The notes: a model not told the origin generated them from the sequence alone. DNA of 64,000 bases from an uncultured Rhodopila sp. (GCF_903915725.1 NZ_CAIWTY010000095.1:1-64000), one strand, 5' to 3'; counted from the first letter of the stretch, positions 15,531-24,170 are shown. Translations and numbers: made by a program.

Positions 15531-17210
15531 ATGACCAAAACCACTGCCCTGCGGGAGACGCAGCCGATACCCGATACGATCGCCGGACGCAGCATCGTCC
15601 TGGTTGGGCTGATGGGGGCCGGCAAGACCTCCATCGGCCGCCGGCTGGCCGCGCGCCTCGGTTTGCCGTTCCGCGACGCGGACCAGGAGATCGAACTGGC
15701 CGCCGGCTGCACCATCCCTGAACTGTTCGCCCGCTACGGCGAGCCCGCCTTCCGCGACGGGGAGCGCCGGGTGATCCGCCGGCTGCTGGCGGGTGACCCG
15801 ATGGTGGTGGCGTTCGGCGGCGGCGCCTTCATGGACCCGCAGACCCGGGAGACCACGCGCGCCGAAGCCACGTCGGTCTGGCTGCGCTGCACCCTGCCGA
15901 CGCTGGTGCGCCGGGTCGCCGGGCGGGACAATAGGCCCTTGCTGAACGGGCGTGACCGGGAAGACACGCTGCGGCAGTTGATGCAGGTGCGCTACCCGAT
16001 TTACGCCGAAGCTGACGTGATCGTGGATTGCGGCGACGAGCCGCCCGACCACACCACCGGCAGCGTGATGCAGGCCCTTGCGGAATGGAAGCCGGCGCGG
16101 CGGCTGCATGTCGTCCTGTCGAGCACCAGCTACGACGTCGTTATCGGCGACAGCCTGCTTGCCCGCGCGGGCGCCTTGCTGGCCCCTCGGTTGCCGCAGA
16201 AGCGCGCCGTGGTGATAACCGACCGCAATGTTGCGGCGCTGCACCTGCAGACCCTGATGGACGGGTTGGCCGAGACGGCGATCACGGCAAGCGCCATCGT
16301 CGTCGAGGGCGGCGAGATGTCCAAGACCATGGACAGCTACGCCAATGTGGTGGACCAGTTGCTGGAGGTGCCGGTCGAGCGGCGCACCGCGATCATCGCG
16401 CTCGGCGGCGGCGTGGTGGGGGACCTGGCCGGGTTTGCGGCGGCAACGACGTTGCGCGGGCTACCGTTTGTGCAGATCCCGACCACCCTGCTGTCGCAGG
16501 TGGATTCCTCCGTCGGCGGCAAGACCGGGGTGAACACGCGGCGCGGCAAGAACCTTGTCGGCGCGTTCTACCAGCCGCGCATGGTGCTGGCGGACACCGG
16601 GACGCTGGCCACCCTGCCGCCGCGCGAACTCGGCGCCGGTTATGCCGAAATCGCCAAGTCCGGGCTTATCGGCGATGCCGCGTTCTTCGCCTGGTGTGAG
16701 CGCAACGGCAAGGCCGTGATCTCCGGCGACCGGGAAGCGCAGGCCGAGGCGGTGCGGCGCACCTGCGCGTTCAAGGCCGCGGTGGTGGGCGACGACGAGC
16801 GCGAGGAGAAGCCGAATGACGGCCGCGCCCTGTTGAACCTCGGTCATACCTTCGGCCATGCGCTGGAGGCGGAGTACGGCTACGACGGCGGCATCCTGCA
16901 CGGGGAAGGTGTGGCCATCGGCCTCGGTCTGGCATTCAAGCTGTCGGCGCGATTGGGCTTCTGCGCGGCGGCGGATGCCGAGCGGGTGATCGCGCATGTC
17001 TCCGCCGTCGGCTTGCCGGCGGATTTGTCGATGCTGAACCGGCGGTTCTCGGCGGAGACGCTGGTCGGCCATATGCGGCGCGACAAGAAGATGCGCGACG
17101 GGGCGCTGCATTTCGTGTTGGCGCGCGGCATCGGCCAGGCGTTCACCAGCGCCAATGTGCCGCCCGAGACGGTGCTGGAACTGCTGCGCGATGAGGGTTG
17201 CACAGCGTAG
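15531..17210 (+). CDS. aroKB: Bifunctional shikimate kinase / 3-dehydroquinate synthase
   Basis: This fused enzyme of the chorismate pathway phosphorylates shikimate (N-terminal half) and makes 3-dehydroquinate from DAHP (C-terminal half). Residues 20-180 are AroK: Walker A GLMGAGKTS (26-34), DADQEIE, and FGGGAFM. Residues 190-559 are AroB: GGEMSKTMD, ALGGGVVGDLAGFAAAT, QIPTTLLSQVDSSVGGKTGVN, and the metal-binding NLGHTFGHALE and LHGEGVAIG. In many bacteria aroK and aroB are separate adjacent genes; the fusion is familiar from Acetobacteraceae. It leads an operon with a methyltransferase 6 nt downstream. Confidence 0.95.
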   Translation: MTKTTALRETQPIPDTIAGRSIVLVGLMGAGKTSIGRRLAARLGLPFRDADQEIELAAGCTIPELFARYGEPAFRDGERRVIRRLLAGDPMVVAFGGGAFMDPQTRETTRAEATSVWLRCTLPTLVRRVAGRDNRPLLNGRDREDTLRQLMQVRYPIYAEADVIVDCGDEPPDHTTGSVMQALAEWKPARRLHVVLSSTSYDVVIGDSLLARAGALLAPRLPQKRAVVITDRNVAALHLQTLMDGLAETAITASAIVVEGGEMSKTMDSYANVVDQLLEVPVERRTAIIALGGGVVGDLAGFAAATTLRGLPFVQIPTTLLSQVDSSVGGKTGVNTRRGKNLVGAFYQPRMVLADTGTLATLPPRELGAGYAEIAKSGLIGDAAFFAWCERNGKAVISGDREAQAEAVRRTCAFKAAVVGDDEREEKPNDGRALLNLGHTFGHALEAEYGYDGGILHGEGVAIGLGLAFKLSARLGFCAAADAERVIAHVSAVGLPADLSMLNRRFSAETLVGHMRRDKKMRDGALHFVLARGIGQAFTSANVPPETVLELLRDEGCTA

Positions 17211-17216
17211 ACACCC

Positions 17217-17930
17217 ATGGACCCCGCCGAATACGCTCTGATGGACCAGGCCGAGGCGGCCATGTGGTGGTATCGCGCCCTGCACGCCCGCCTGTGCGAC
17301 GCCCTTATCGGCGTGCAAGGCCCGGTGCTCGACGCCGGCTGCGGCACCGGCGGTTTCCTGGCGATGCTGCGCGACGGCCGCCCCGACCTGATGCGCTTCG
17401 GCGTGGAGTGGAACCACGCAGCAGCCGCCCGGGCGGAGCAAAAATCCGGTGCCGTGATCGTGCGCGGCAGCGTCAACGCCTTGCCCTTTGCCGATGACAG
17501 CTTCGATGCCGCGGTGTCCGCCGACGTGCTCTGCCACGCCGGGGTTGACCCTCAGACGGCGCTGGCAGAGTTGAACAGGGTGCTGCGGCCGGGCGGGCGC
17601 CTCGTGGTGAACATGCCGGCCTATCAGTGGCTGCTCTCCGCGCATGATCACCGCGTGCAGAATGTCCGGCGGCTGACCGCCGCTTGCATGACCGCGTGGC
17701 TAGCTGAAGCGGGATTCACGCGCCCTCGGGTGCGGTATTGGAACGGGCTGCTGCTGCCGCTGATGGCGGTGCAGCGAAAAATCCTGGCCCGTGGCGACGC
17801 CGTGTCCGATGTCGCCCCTTTTCCGCCATGGCTGGATGCGATGTTACATGCCATCACGGAGATTGAACGCCGCCTGCCCGTCCCGCTGCCAGCCGGCGGC
17901 TCGGTGCTGGCGGTCGCGGAGAAGCCATGA
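17217..17930 (+). CDS. Class I SAM-dependent methyltransferase
   Basis: A 237-aa Methyltransf_11-type enzyme: motif I VLDAGCGTGGFLAML, motif II region FDAAVSADVLCHAGVD, and motif III VLRPGGRLVVNMPAY. It begins 6 nt after aroKB and its stop overlaps the next glycosyltransferase start (ATGA). The context with a DPM-type glycosyltransferase and an SMR-like membrane protein suggests lipid-carrier or glycan methylation rather than small-molecule tailoring. The C-terminal third (WNGLLLPLMAVQRKILA) is amphipathic and may touch the membrane. Substrate unknown. Confidence 0.85.
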   Translation: MDPAEYALMDQAEAAMWWYRALHARLCDALIGVQGPVLDAGCGTGGFLAMLRDGRPDLMRFGVEWNHAAAARAEQKSGAVIVRGSVNALPFADDSFDAAVSADVLCHAGVDPQTALAELNRVLRPGGRLVVNMPAYQWLLSAHDHRVQNVRRLTAACMTAWLAEAGFTRPRVRYWNGLLLPLMAVQRKILARGDAVSDVAPFPPWLDAMLHAITEIERRLPVPLPAGGSVLAVAEKP

Positions 17931-18928
17931 ACGACTCACTGAACCATGTCGAAGCCTCGATGCCGGTCGCGCCCTCGGCGCGCCCCGGCCTGTCCGTCGT
18001 CGTCCCGGTGTACCGCGGCGCCGCCACCATCGGACGGCTGGTGGATGCGCTGTCCGACCTGCATCCGTTCGGCGGCCTGGAAATTGTGCTGGTGAACGAC
18101 GGCAGTCCGGACAACTCCGCCGAGGTCTGCCGGGATCTGCTGGCCACCGCCCGGGTGCCGCTGGTCTATGTCGAACATACCCGCAATTACGGCGAGCATA
18201 ACGCGGTGATGACCGGATTGCGGGAGGCGTGCGGCGATTTCGTCATCACGATGGACGACGATCTGCAAAACCCGCCGGAGGAGGTGGTCAAGCTGTACGA
18301 CCACGCCCGGCTCGGCAACTGGGACGTTGTCTATACGCATTACGCCGTCAAGCAGCACGCCGGCTGGCGCAACCTCGGCAGCCGCTTCGCCAACGCGGTC
18401 GCCGATCGGCTGCTGGACAAGCCGAAGGGGCTGTATTTGTCGTCGTTCCGCTGCATGTCGGCGACGGTGGTGCGGGCGGTGGCCCGGTACAGCGGGCCTT
18501 ACCCTTATGTGGACGGGCTGATCATGCAGGTGACCCAGCGCATCGACAGCATCGAGGTCAGCCATCTGCCGCGGCTCGAAGGACGCTCGAACTACACCGT
18601 GGCGCGGCTGGTACGGCTGTGGCTGAACCTGGCTACCAGCTTTTCCCTGGCGCCGTTGCGGCTGGCGGTCTGGGCCGGCATCGCCATGTCGATCCTCGGC
18701 GGCATCGGCGCCGTCGCGACGATATCGGAGGCGCTGTTCGTGCACGAAACCCCGTCCGGCTGGGCCTCCACCATGGTGGTGCTGCTGCTGGTGTCCGGGG
18801 TGCAATCCATGATTCTGGGCGTCCTGGGGGAGTATGTCGGCCGCACCTTCCTGTCGGCGAACGGCAAGCCGCAGGGCACCGTGCGCAGCATCCGGCGCAA
18901 CACGCAGACGATCGGAAACCGCGCATGA
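17927..18928 (+). CDS. Family 2 glycosyltransferase, polyprenyl-phosphate sugar synthase type
   Basis: A 333-aa GT2 enzyme related to ArnC/GtrB/DPM1. It has SVVVPVYRGAATIGRL, the VLVNDGSPDNS nucleotide site, the metal-binding MDDDLQNPPEE, and two C-terminal membrane helices (about 235-260 and 275-305). Such enzymes load a sugar from a nucleotide onto polyprenyl phosphate at the cytoplasmic face. It overlaps the upstream methyltransferase by 4 nt and the downstream SMR-like gene by 4 nt. The trio therefore looks like a make-and-flip module for a lipid-linked sugar that decorates LPS or another envelope polymer. Confidence 0.88.
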   Translation: MNDSLNHVEASMPVAPSARPGLSVVVPVYRGAATIGRLVDALSDLHPFGGLEIVLVNDGSPDNSAEVCRDLLATARVPLVYVEHTRNYGEHNAVMTGLREACGDFVITMDDDLQNPPEEVVKLYDHARLGNWDVVYTHYAVKQHAGWRNLGSRFANAVADRLLDKPKGLYLSSFRCMSATVVRAVARYSGPYPYVDGLIMQVTQRIDSIEVSHLPRLEGRSNYTVARLVRLWLNLATSFSLAPLRLAVWAGIAMSILGGIGAVATISEALFVHETPSGWASTMVVLLLVSGVQSMILGVLGEYVGRTFLSANGKPQGTVRSIRRNTQTIGNRA

Positions 18929-19257
18929 GCCTCTATTGGATCATCCTGGGCGCGGCGATCGTCACCAGCATGGCGGGCCAGACGCTGCTGAAGGCGGCGG
19001 CGGGGGCGCCCGACTTCGTCGCTCAGTTGTTCGACCTGCGCACCCTGATCGGGCTGGTGCTGTACGGCGGCGCCGCGCTGCTGTACATCATCGCGCTGCG
19101 CCGCATTCCGATGTCCGTCGCCCTGCCCTGCACCGCGGTATCCTATGTCGCCGCGGCGTTGATCGGGCATTATGGCTTCGGCGAACCGATGGGCGCGGCG
19201 CATATGGGCGCTATCGCGATGATCTGCGCCGGCGTGGCGGTGCTGGCCCTGGTGTAA
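18925..19257 (+). CDS. SMR/EmrE-like small four-helix membrane protein, possible sugar-lipid flippase
   Basis: A 110-aa protein with four hydrophobic segments (about 3-22, 36-58, 64-83 and 88-109). It has the EmrE-fold features GQTLLKAA near the first helix and IALRRIPMSVALPCTAVSYV in the third. It starts at an ATG overlapping the GT2 stop. ArnE/ArnF-type subunits of this fold translocate undecaprenyl-phosphate sugars, and the neighbouring GT2 makes that role more likely than drug export. Since SMR proteins work as dimers and only one gene is present, a homodimer is expected. Confidence 0.82.
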   Translation: MSLYWIILGAAIVTSMAGQTLLKAAAGAPDFVAQLFDLRTLIGLVLYGGAALLYIIALRRIPMSVALPCTAVSYVAAALIGHYGFGEPMGAAHMGAIAMICAGVAVLALV

Positions 19258-19311
19258 GACGCTGATCCGCAGTCATCGCACCGGCGGCGACAGGCATCCC
19301 GGCGCCTTCCG

Positions 19312-20049
19312 TTAACGCCCGGCCCCCATCGTGAACGCTCCATAGACGCGACCTGACGACGTGAACGCGCCATACGCCTGGCCGTCACGGGCGAAATCCC
19401 CGTACGCGCCGCCCTGGAGCGTACGGGTCTCCCGCAGGTCGGGATCCCGCCAACGGGCCATCACCAGCACCCGGTAGGCGTCACCCAGCGCGGGTGTCTC
19501 GGAATGATAGGCGGCGATGGCGTGCGCCCAGTCCTTGCCCTCGGCATACAGTGCGTTCAGGAACCGGGCCGCGTAGGCGGCATTGGTACGCGGATCGAAG
19601 GCGTCCTCCAGCGAGGCGAAGGCATGCGGGTGATACATCAGGTTCACCTGCGTGCATCCGACATCGACCGACTGCACGCCGCGGGCCTGCAACGCCTTGA
19701 CCGCGAGGATGGCGTCGTCCCGGGTTGCAAAGAAATGGCCCTCGCCCTCGGCGTTGATCGTCCAGGGCCAGGCCTTGACGGCGCCGGATTTCGGATCGAT
19801 GCGTCCGCTTTCGGTCAGGCTGATGGCGTGCAGCAGGCGTGGCGGCAGGCTGCCGGAAAACTCGGCCGCGGTAACAGCCGTCTCGCACAACGTCCCCGGG
19901 TCGCCCGCATACCCGGTTTGCCGGACGATGGGCCGCGGCGCGACCTGGAGCAGCGCGACGGTCCGGGCGGCGACGGGTCGGGGTCCCGAATCCTGACCGG
20001 CCATTGCGAAGCCGGGTATGACAAGCAACAGGCAGAGAAGGTTTCGCAT
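19312..20049 (-). CDS. Periplasmic SLT-type lytic transglycosylase
   Basis: A 245-aa exported protein from ATG 20049: the signal peptide MRNLLCLLLVIPGFAMAG, then a goose-lysozyme/SLT fold with the catalytic Glu80 in LLHAISLTESGRIDPKSGA, followed by NLMYHPHAFASLEDAFDP and WAHAIAAYHSE. It should cleave peptidoglycan glycan strands, as transglycosylases beside secretion or envelope-assembly genes do. The C-terminus has three short repeats (AYGDF, AYGAF, VYGAF) of unknown purpose. It converges with the aroKB operon and is divergent from the sigma54 activator. Confidence 0.85.
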   Translation of the reverse strand: MRNLLCLLLVIPGFAMAGQDSGPRPVAARTVALLQVAPRPIVRQTGYAGDPGTLCETAVTAAEFSGSLPPRLLHAISLTESGRIDPKSGAVKAWPWTINAEGEGHFFATRDDAILAVKALQARGVQSVDVGCTQVNLMYHPHAFASLEDAFDPRTNAAYAARFLNALYAEGKDWAHAIAAYHSETPALGDAYRVLVMARWRDPDLRETRTLQGGAYGDFARDGQAYGAFTSSGRVYGAFTMGAGR

Positions 20050-20276
20050 GCTGGCGCCTTTAAGCACAGAACCGTGTACGAGGCCAGAACAATTCCCCGT
20101 TTCCACACGTTATGTTATTGTCACAAGCGGGATTTTCGCCGGTCATCCGTTGCGGATCTGAACATGGGGGTATGCAATCCGCGGAGTATTTTTCGAATGG
20201 TCGATATTGTCACGATCTCCTTCTGATGATGTCCTGCCACGCTGTCGTGATCCCGAGCGCGCGAGCTTTACGATAA

Positions 20277-20289
20277 CACGTGACGTCAC
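20277..20289. promoter_or_regulatory. Shared palindromic site CACGTGACGTCAC (copy 1)
   Basis: GTGACGTCAC is a perfect 10-bp palindrome extended by CAC. It ends 42 nt before the ATG of the sigma54 activator. An identical 13-mer occurs at 24255-24267 in front of the ECF sigma gene. Identity of 13 bases at two regulator promoters 4 kb apart suggests an operator for one transcription factor; this is inference. Confidence 0.5.
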
Positions 20290-20331
20290 GAGACAGGCGT
20301 CTGACGCCTACACATACGGAATCAATCCAGG

Positions 20332-21525
20332 ATGCCAGAGGGTCTGCCTTTATCGCGGGAAATACCAGTGCCGCCGCATGACGGGCTGGCTGCGGTGACG
20401 CGCGTCAGTTTCGACGATCTGGCTCGCGTTCCGGCGCAACGCCTGGCCCGGCTGCTGCTGGAACGCGCCGCGGAAGACCCGACGCTCCTGGGCCGGCTCT
20501 ACGAAACGGTCGACCGCAGGGGGGGACCGTCGGAGTTGCCTGCGCACGCGATTATCGGTGACAGCCCGGCCATGCGCCGGATCTCGGCGCTGCTCGGCCG
20601 GTTCGGGCAAACCGATGAACCCGTGCTGATCACCGGCGAAAGCGGAACCGGCAAGGAATTGCTGGCGCGCGCCATTCATGACGGCTCGGCGCGGGCGCGC
20701 GGGCCGTTCGTGGCCGTCAATTGCGCGGCGATCCCGGCCGGGCTGGTAGCGTCGGAGCTGTTCGGACATGAAAAGGGCGCCTTTACCGGCGCGGCAACCC
20801 GCAACCTTGGCCAGATCGAGACCGCCAACGGCGGAACCCTGTTTCTGGACGAAATCGGCGATATGCCGATTGATCTGCAAGCGCATCTGCTGCGCTTCCT
20901 GCAGGAAGGCCAGATCAGACGCCTCGGCGGACGCGACATCATCAACCTGAATGTACGCATCGTGTCCGCCACCAATGTGCGCCTGGCACAGGCCATCAGC
21001 GAAGGCCGCTTCCGGGAGGATCTCTATTACCGCCTGAACGTGCTGACGCTCCCGGTGCCTCCCTTACGAGAGCGTCGGGAGGATATCGCGCAACTGGCGT
21101 ATCATTTCCTGCGCATCGCGGCGCGCGACTTCAACCGCCCGGTCGAGCGGTTCACGCCCGACGCGATGGCGGCGCTGCGGCGCTATCGCTGGCCCGGCAA
21201 TGTCCGGGAATTGATGTCCGTCGTTCGGCGGGCCGTGGTTGTCGGCGACGGCGCCGCGATCGATACCTCCGGCCTCATCGGCCTGGAGGACGCTCCAGCC
21301 GCGCCGCCGATTTCGGCCGTTGCACCCAGGCCCGGGTCAGCCGAGGAGCGGCTTATACTGGTCAATGCGCTGGACCGAACGGACGAGAATATCACCTCGA
21401 CCGCAGGTGCGCTAAATGTGTCGAGAGTAACACTGTATCGTATGCTGCGCCGGCACGGCATCGTGCTGAAACGAGGACTTTCGGTACCGCCGATCGGCCG
21501 GGACGAAGCTGCGGCCCGGGGTTGA
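20332..21525 (+). CDS. Sigma54-dependent transcription activator (AAA+ with Fis-type HTH)
   Basis: A 397-aa bacterial enhancer-binding protein. A short N-terminal part of about 70 residues has no receiver or PAS domain. It is followed by the AAA+ core: Walker A GESGTGKE (102-109), the sigma54-contacting loop GAFTGA (149-154), Walker B FLDEIGD (171-177), and the arginine-finger region FREDLYYRLNV. A Fis-like helix-turn-helix (AGALNVSRVTLYRMLRRHG) is near the C-terminus. Without a receiver it is probably controlled by binding partners or expression level. A -24/-12 promoter lies 2.7 kb away in front of the polysaccharide-export gene, its most likely local target. Confidence 0.93.
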   Translation: MPEGLPLSREIPVPPHDGLAAVTRVSFDDLARVPAQRLARLLLERAAEDPTLLGRLYETVDRRGGPSELPAHAIIGDSPAMRRISALLGRFGQTDEPVLITGESGTGKELLARAIHDGSARARGPFVAVNCAAIPAGLVASELFGHEKGAFTGAATRNLGQIETANGGTLFLDEIGDMPIDLQAHLLRFLQEGQIRRLGGRDIINLNVRIVSATNVRLAQAISEGRFREDLYYRLNVLTLPVPPLRERREDIAQLAYHFLRIAARDFNRPVERFTPDAMAALRRYRWPGNVRELMSVVRRAVVVGDGAAIDTSGLIGLEDAPAAPPISAVAPRPGSAEERLILVNALDRTDENITSTAGALNVSRVTLYRMLRRHGIVLKRGLSVPPIGRDEAAARG

Positions 21526-21528
21526 ACG

Positions 21529-21894
21529 TCAGCCGCGCAAGGCCTCGTCGATCTGCGTGAGTACCTCGCGGAGAGTCGAACATGATTCGGAAACGAACCC
21601 GTCCTGGCACCGCACCAGCGTCCATAGTGCCTGGTGCCCGACGATAAGCCACGACGCCGATTCCTTGCCTTTTTCAAACACACCGATGATGGTGCGGGCA
21701 TCGCTCACCCTCCATGGCCGGCGGGATAGATCAGATACTGAATCGATACGGCCTATGCCGCGCTCGGCATCGCTGACCGCAGCGGCAAGCCAGTCCGATA
21801 GACTGCGGCGGCTTGCCGGATCGATCCCTGTGAATGTCCCTGCCAGCACCATGCAGAAGGCCTTGTCCGGATCGTAATTGGAATGAATAGGCAC
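21529..21894 (-). CDS. Hypothetical 121-aa protein
   Basis: I do not recognise a family. The protein is a small soluble alpha/beta candidate: CMVLAGTFTGIDPASRRSLSDWL, then VSDARTIIGVFEKGKESASWLIVGHQALW, and an acidic C-terminus. No signal peptide. It converges with the sigma54 activator, with only 3 nt between the stops, and is upstream of nothing obvious. Codon use looks native. It could be a small regulator or immunity-like protein; no evidence decides. Confidence 0.6.
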   Translation of the reverse strand: MPIHSNYDPDKAFCMVLAGTFTGIDPASRRSLSDWLAAAVSDAERGIGRIDSVSDLSRRPWRVSDARTIIGVFEKGKESASWLIVGHQALWTLVRCQDGFVSESCSTLREVLTQIDEALRG

Positions 21895-22116
21895 GTGGAC
21901 GAGCTAAGACCCGGGCAACACGCTCGGTCCTCGGGCTTTCCGGTGGCGCCTCCGCCCTGCTCCATCAAGTTTCCGATTGTCCCACGCCAGCAGGCCTGCG
22001 CGTCTTAGTGAGCGGCACGCAGAGATCGGCCCGGTCATTGAAAGACGTGCTCCGGGTCGAATGCTATCGCATGAACAGGCGGCAGCGGCGCCGGACGGTC
22101 CGGCGCCGCGATGGCA

Positions 22117-22944
22117 TCAATGCGTAGTTGTGGTGGTTGTTCCGCCGATAACGTTGGTGCCTGCCGCTGTGGGATTCAGCAAATAAGAGAACCCGAAGCT
22201 GGGGTTGGCAAACTGGCCGATATACTGGTTGTAGAACTGGTACACTTCGGCGATGCCAAGCTTCGGCACGTACACGACGTCGTACGGCGCCAGCCGGACA
22301 TCGGCGTTCGCGTCGCGCCCCTGCCGCACGGCCTTCCACTGCGTGGACAGTAGTTCCGGCTTGTCGCCGGCGCCGCGCCGGATGATGAACACCGACGTGT
22401 CGTCGCTGCTGAGCTTGGTTCCGCCCGCCCGGGCGATCGCCTGGGACAGGGTCAGCGTCGGGCCGACCGTAATGAATTCGCCCGGCGTGTTCACTTCGCC
22501 ACCGACATAAACGCGCGTCGGGGCAAACGATTTCACCACCACCGACACCCGGGGGTTCTGCAGGTCGTGGCTATAGGAATGGCGCAGAAATTCAGACAAC
22601 TGGGCGGGTGTTTGGCCGTAGGCGACCGCATCCGACACCACGGTTGTGGAGATATGGCCGTCGGGGCGAACCGTGACCTCTTCATTCAACTCCGGGTTCA
22701 GCATCAGGCGGACTTCCAGCACATCGCCCACCTGAATGTGGTAGGCGGGCAGGCTGGCGGCGCTGACGGCCGTAGCCTCGGGCTCCAGCGGCGCGGGCGG
22801 CAGGTTGCTCGGCACGGGAGAGCAGGCCGCGAGCGCAACGGCGGAAGCCAGGGCGACCCCCGCGGGAAGAGCCACCCGGCGGCGGGCTGTCGGCAGAACT
22901 GTATCGTTAGGTGTCCGATGCATGGAGGAGGCGTGTTGACTCAT
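22117..22944 (-). CDS. Outer-membrane polysaccharide export lipoprotein (Wza/KpsD family)
   Basis: This forms, or is the periplasmic part of, the outer-membrane channel for capsule or exopolysaccharide. From ATG 22944 the protein is 275 aa with a lipoprotein signal (VALAAC, lipidated Cys41), a poly_export domain (YHIQVGDVLEVRLMLNPELNEEVTVRPDGHIS), and an SLBB domain (VYVGGEVNTPGEFITVGPTLTLSQAIARAGG). The C-terminus is Gly/Thr-rich. AAAGG upstream of 22944 serves as RBS; the longer frame would need a TTG. A strong sigma54 promoter sits 129 nt upstream. The polymerase, co-polymerase and glycosyltransferases of the pathway are not adjacent. Confidence 0.9.
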   Translation of the reverse strand: MSQHASSMHRTPNDTVLPTARRRVALPAGVALASAVALAACSPVPSNLPPAPLEPEATAVSAASLPAYHIQVGDVLEVRLMLNPELNEEVTVRPDGHISTTVVSDAVAYGQTPAQLSEFLRHSYSHDLQNPRVSVVVKSFAPTRVYVGGEVNTPGEFITVGPTLTLSQAIARAGGTKLSSDDTSVFIIRRGAGDKPELLSTQWKAVRQGRDANADVRLAPYDVVYVPKLGIAEVYQFYNQYIGQFANPSFGFSYLLNPTAAGTNVIGGTTTTTTH

Positions 22945-23072
22945 GTGTTTGAACCTTTGCGGGATGGTCAGCGAGGTGTCGGAGTCCGTGGGAGGCAGTT
23001 TCTCCTGGACGAAGTTTTTCAATCACGCCGCCGATCGGCGTGAGGCCGGTGAAACATCACGAAATGTAGGGA

Positions 23073-23088
23073 GCAAGGGCCGTGCCAA
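23073..23088 (-). promoter_or_regulatory. Sigma54 (-24/-12) promoter of the polysaccharide-export gene
   Basis: On the minus strand the sequence reads TTGGCACGGCCCTTGC, matching the consensus TGGCACG-N4-TTGC at every position. Transcription would start about 12 bases further, near 23061, leaving a leader of roughly 115 nt to the ATG at 22944. A GTGAAACATCAC dyad (23050-23061) overlaps the predicted start. The window also encodes a GAFTGA-type activator at 20332. Confidence 0.8.
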
Positions 23089-23204
23089 CGCGATAAACCG
23101 CACCACGCGCTTAGTTTGCAACCGAATCACCCCGAAATCGCCGCCGGATCAGTTCAAGTCAGCGTGCTTAACGTAATGGTAGCGTCAACTGTGCTATAAC
23201 TGCA

Positions 23205-24170
23205 TCAGCGCAAAGGATAGGCGGGCGCATACCCGGGCGTTGCCGGAGCCTCCTGATGAGCCGGACCCTCAACTGCGCGCCCCGAGGTATCGTCCACCGC
23301 GCGATCAATGTAGCTGCGACTGAGCGCCACATCGTTGCCACTGAGCGCGTCGAGCGCATGCGCGACATCCGATGCAGCCTTGCCGGCGGGCACCGGGTCA
23401 TCTTCGGTCGAGCCGACCGGGCGGAAGACAAGTTGAAGTTGTGCTTCTTGCAACAGCCGTCGCGTTTCCTCGATCTGGCCGCCCGCCAACGCCGAACGCG
23501 CCGCGATCAGGCGCCGCAACGACGGCGAAGGAGCGCGGTTGATCCGTTCAGCCTGAGGCGGCACGTCCGCGGTCGCGGACGGCGCCGCCTGTCGCAGACG
23601 GGCCAGCACTGATTGGGCGTTGTCGGCCTCCTGCCGCGGGAATGGCCTGAGCACGGCGGGCGGAGGCCTTGCCGCGGCGCGCCTCTCCGGCGGAGCGGGG
23701 GGTTCATGGTGTTCCACCGCCGGCGGTGCAGACGCGACGTCATGCCGTTCCGGAACAACAACAACAACATCGCCCGCCGGAGCAGCCGGAGGCTGTTCCA
23801 CTGCCTGCCGTTCCGAGGCCTGACGTTCAGAGGCCTGACGTTCAGATGCCTGACGTTCAGAGGCCTGACGTTCAGAGGCCTGACGCTGCGCCTCTGCTTC
23901 GGCCAGAGCTTGCCGGGCCCGCTCGGCCTCATTACGCTTGTTCATTAACTCATCACGCAATTGCGAGACTTGTTGTTGCAGTTGCGCCATGGTGGCAGCC
24001 ACCGACGCATTCGGCTGCGCCAGATCAGCCGGCGCGTCCGGAGAGATATCGACCAGGCTGTCCCATTGTTCACGCGCCATGCGCAGATATGCATCCGGCT
24101 GGCCGAACACCGCCAGGCCGAGCAGAAGCAACCCGGAAGCCGCGGCCGCTGCTGATATTGCAAAACGCAC
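23205..24170 (-). CDS. Membrane-anchored coiled-coil protein with pentapeptide repeats
   Basis: A 321-aa protein of unknown family. It has an N-terminal membrane anchor (residues 4-24), a polar stretch, and a coiled coil from about 60 to 125 that ends in five tandem SERQA units. A Pro/Ala/Glu-rich linker with a VVVVVPERHD strand follows, and then a helical C-terminus (LRRLIAARSALAGGQIEETRRLLQEAQLQLVF) resembling TPR-like helices. It is probably periplasmic with the N-terminus in the cytoplasm. It sits between the Wza-like gene and the ECF sigma gene, reading towards the former, so a role in polysaccharide or envelope assembly is plausible. Confidence 0.8.
   Translation of the reverse strand: MRFAISAAAAASGLLLLGLAVFGQPDAYLRMAREQWDSLVDISPDAPADLAQPNASVAATMAQLQQQVSQLRDELMNKRNEAERARQALAEAEAQRQASERQASERQASERQASERQASERQAVEQPPAAPAGDVVVVVPERHDVASAPPAVEHHEPPAPPERRAAARPPPAVLRPFPRQEADNAQSVLARLRQAAPSATADVPPQAERINRAPSPSLRRLIAARSALAGGQIEETRRLLQEAQLQLVFRPVGSTEDDPVPAGKAASDVAHALDALSGNDVALSRSYIDRAVDDTSGRAVEGPAHQEAPATPGYAPAYPLR
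23809..23883 (-). repeat. Five tandem 15-bp units encoding SERQA
   Basis: Five consecutive 15-bp units of the form CGTTCAGAGGCCTGA, with single-base variants in the first and third, lie inside the coiled-coil gene. Each adds five residues without a frameshift. Copy number is likely variable between strains by replication slippage. Confidence 0.9.
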
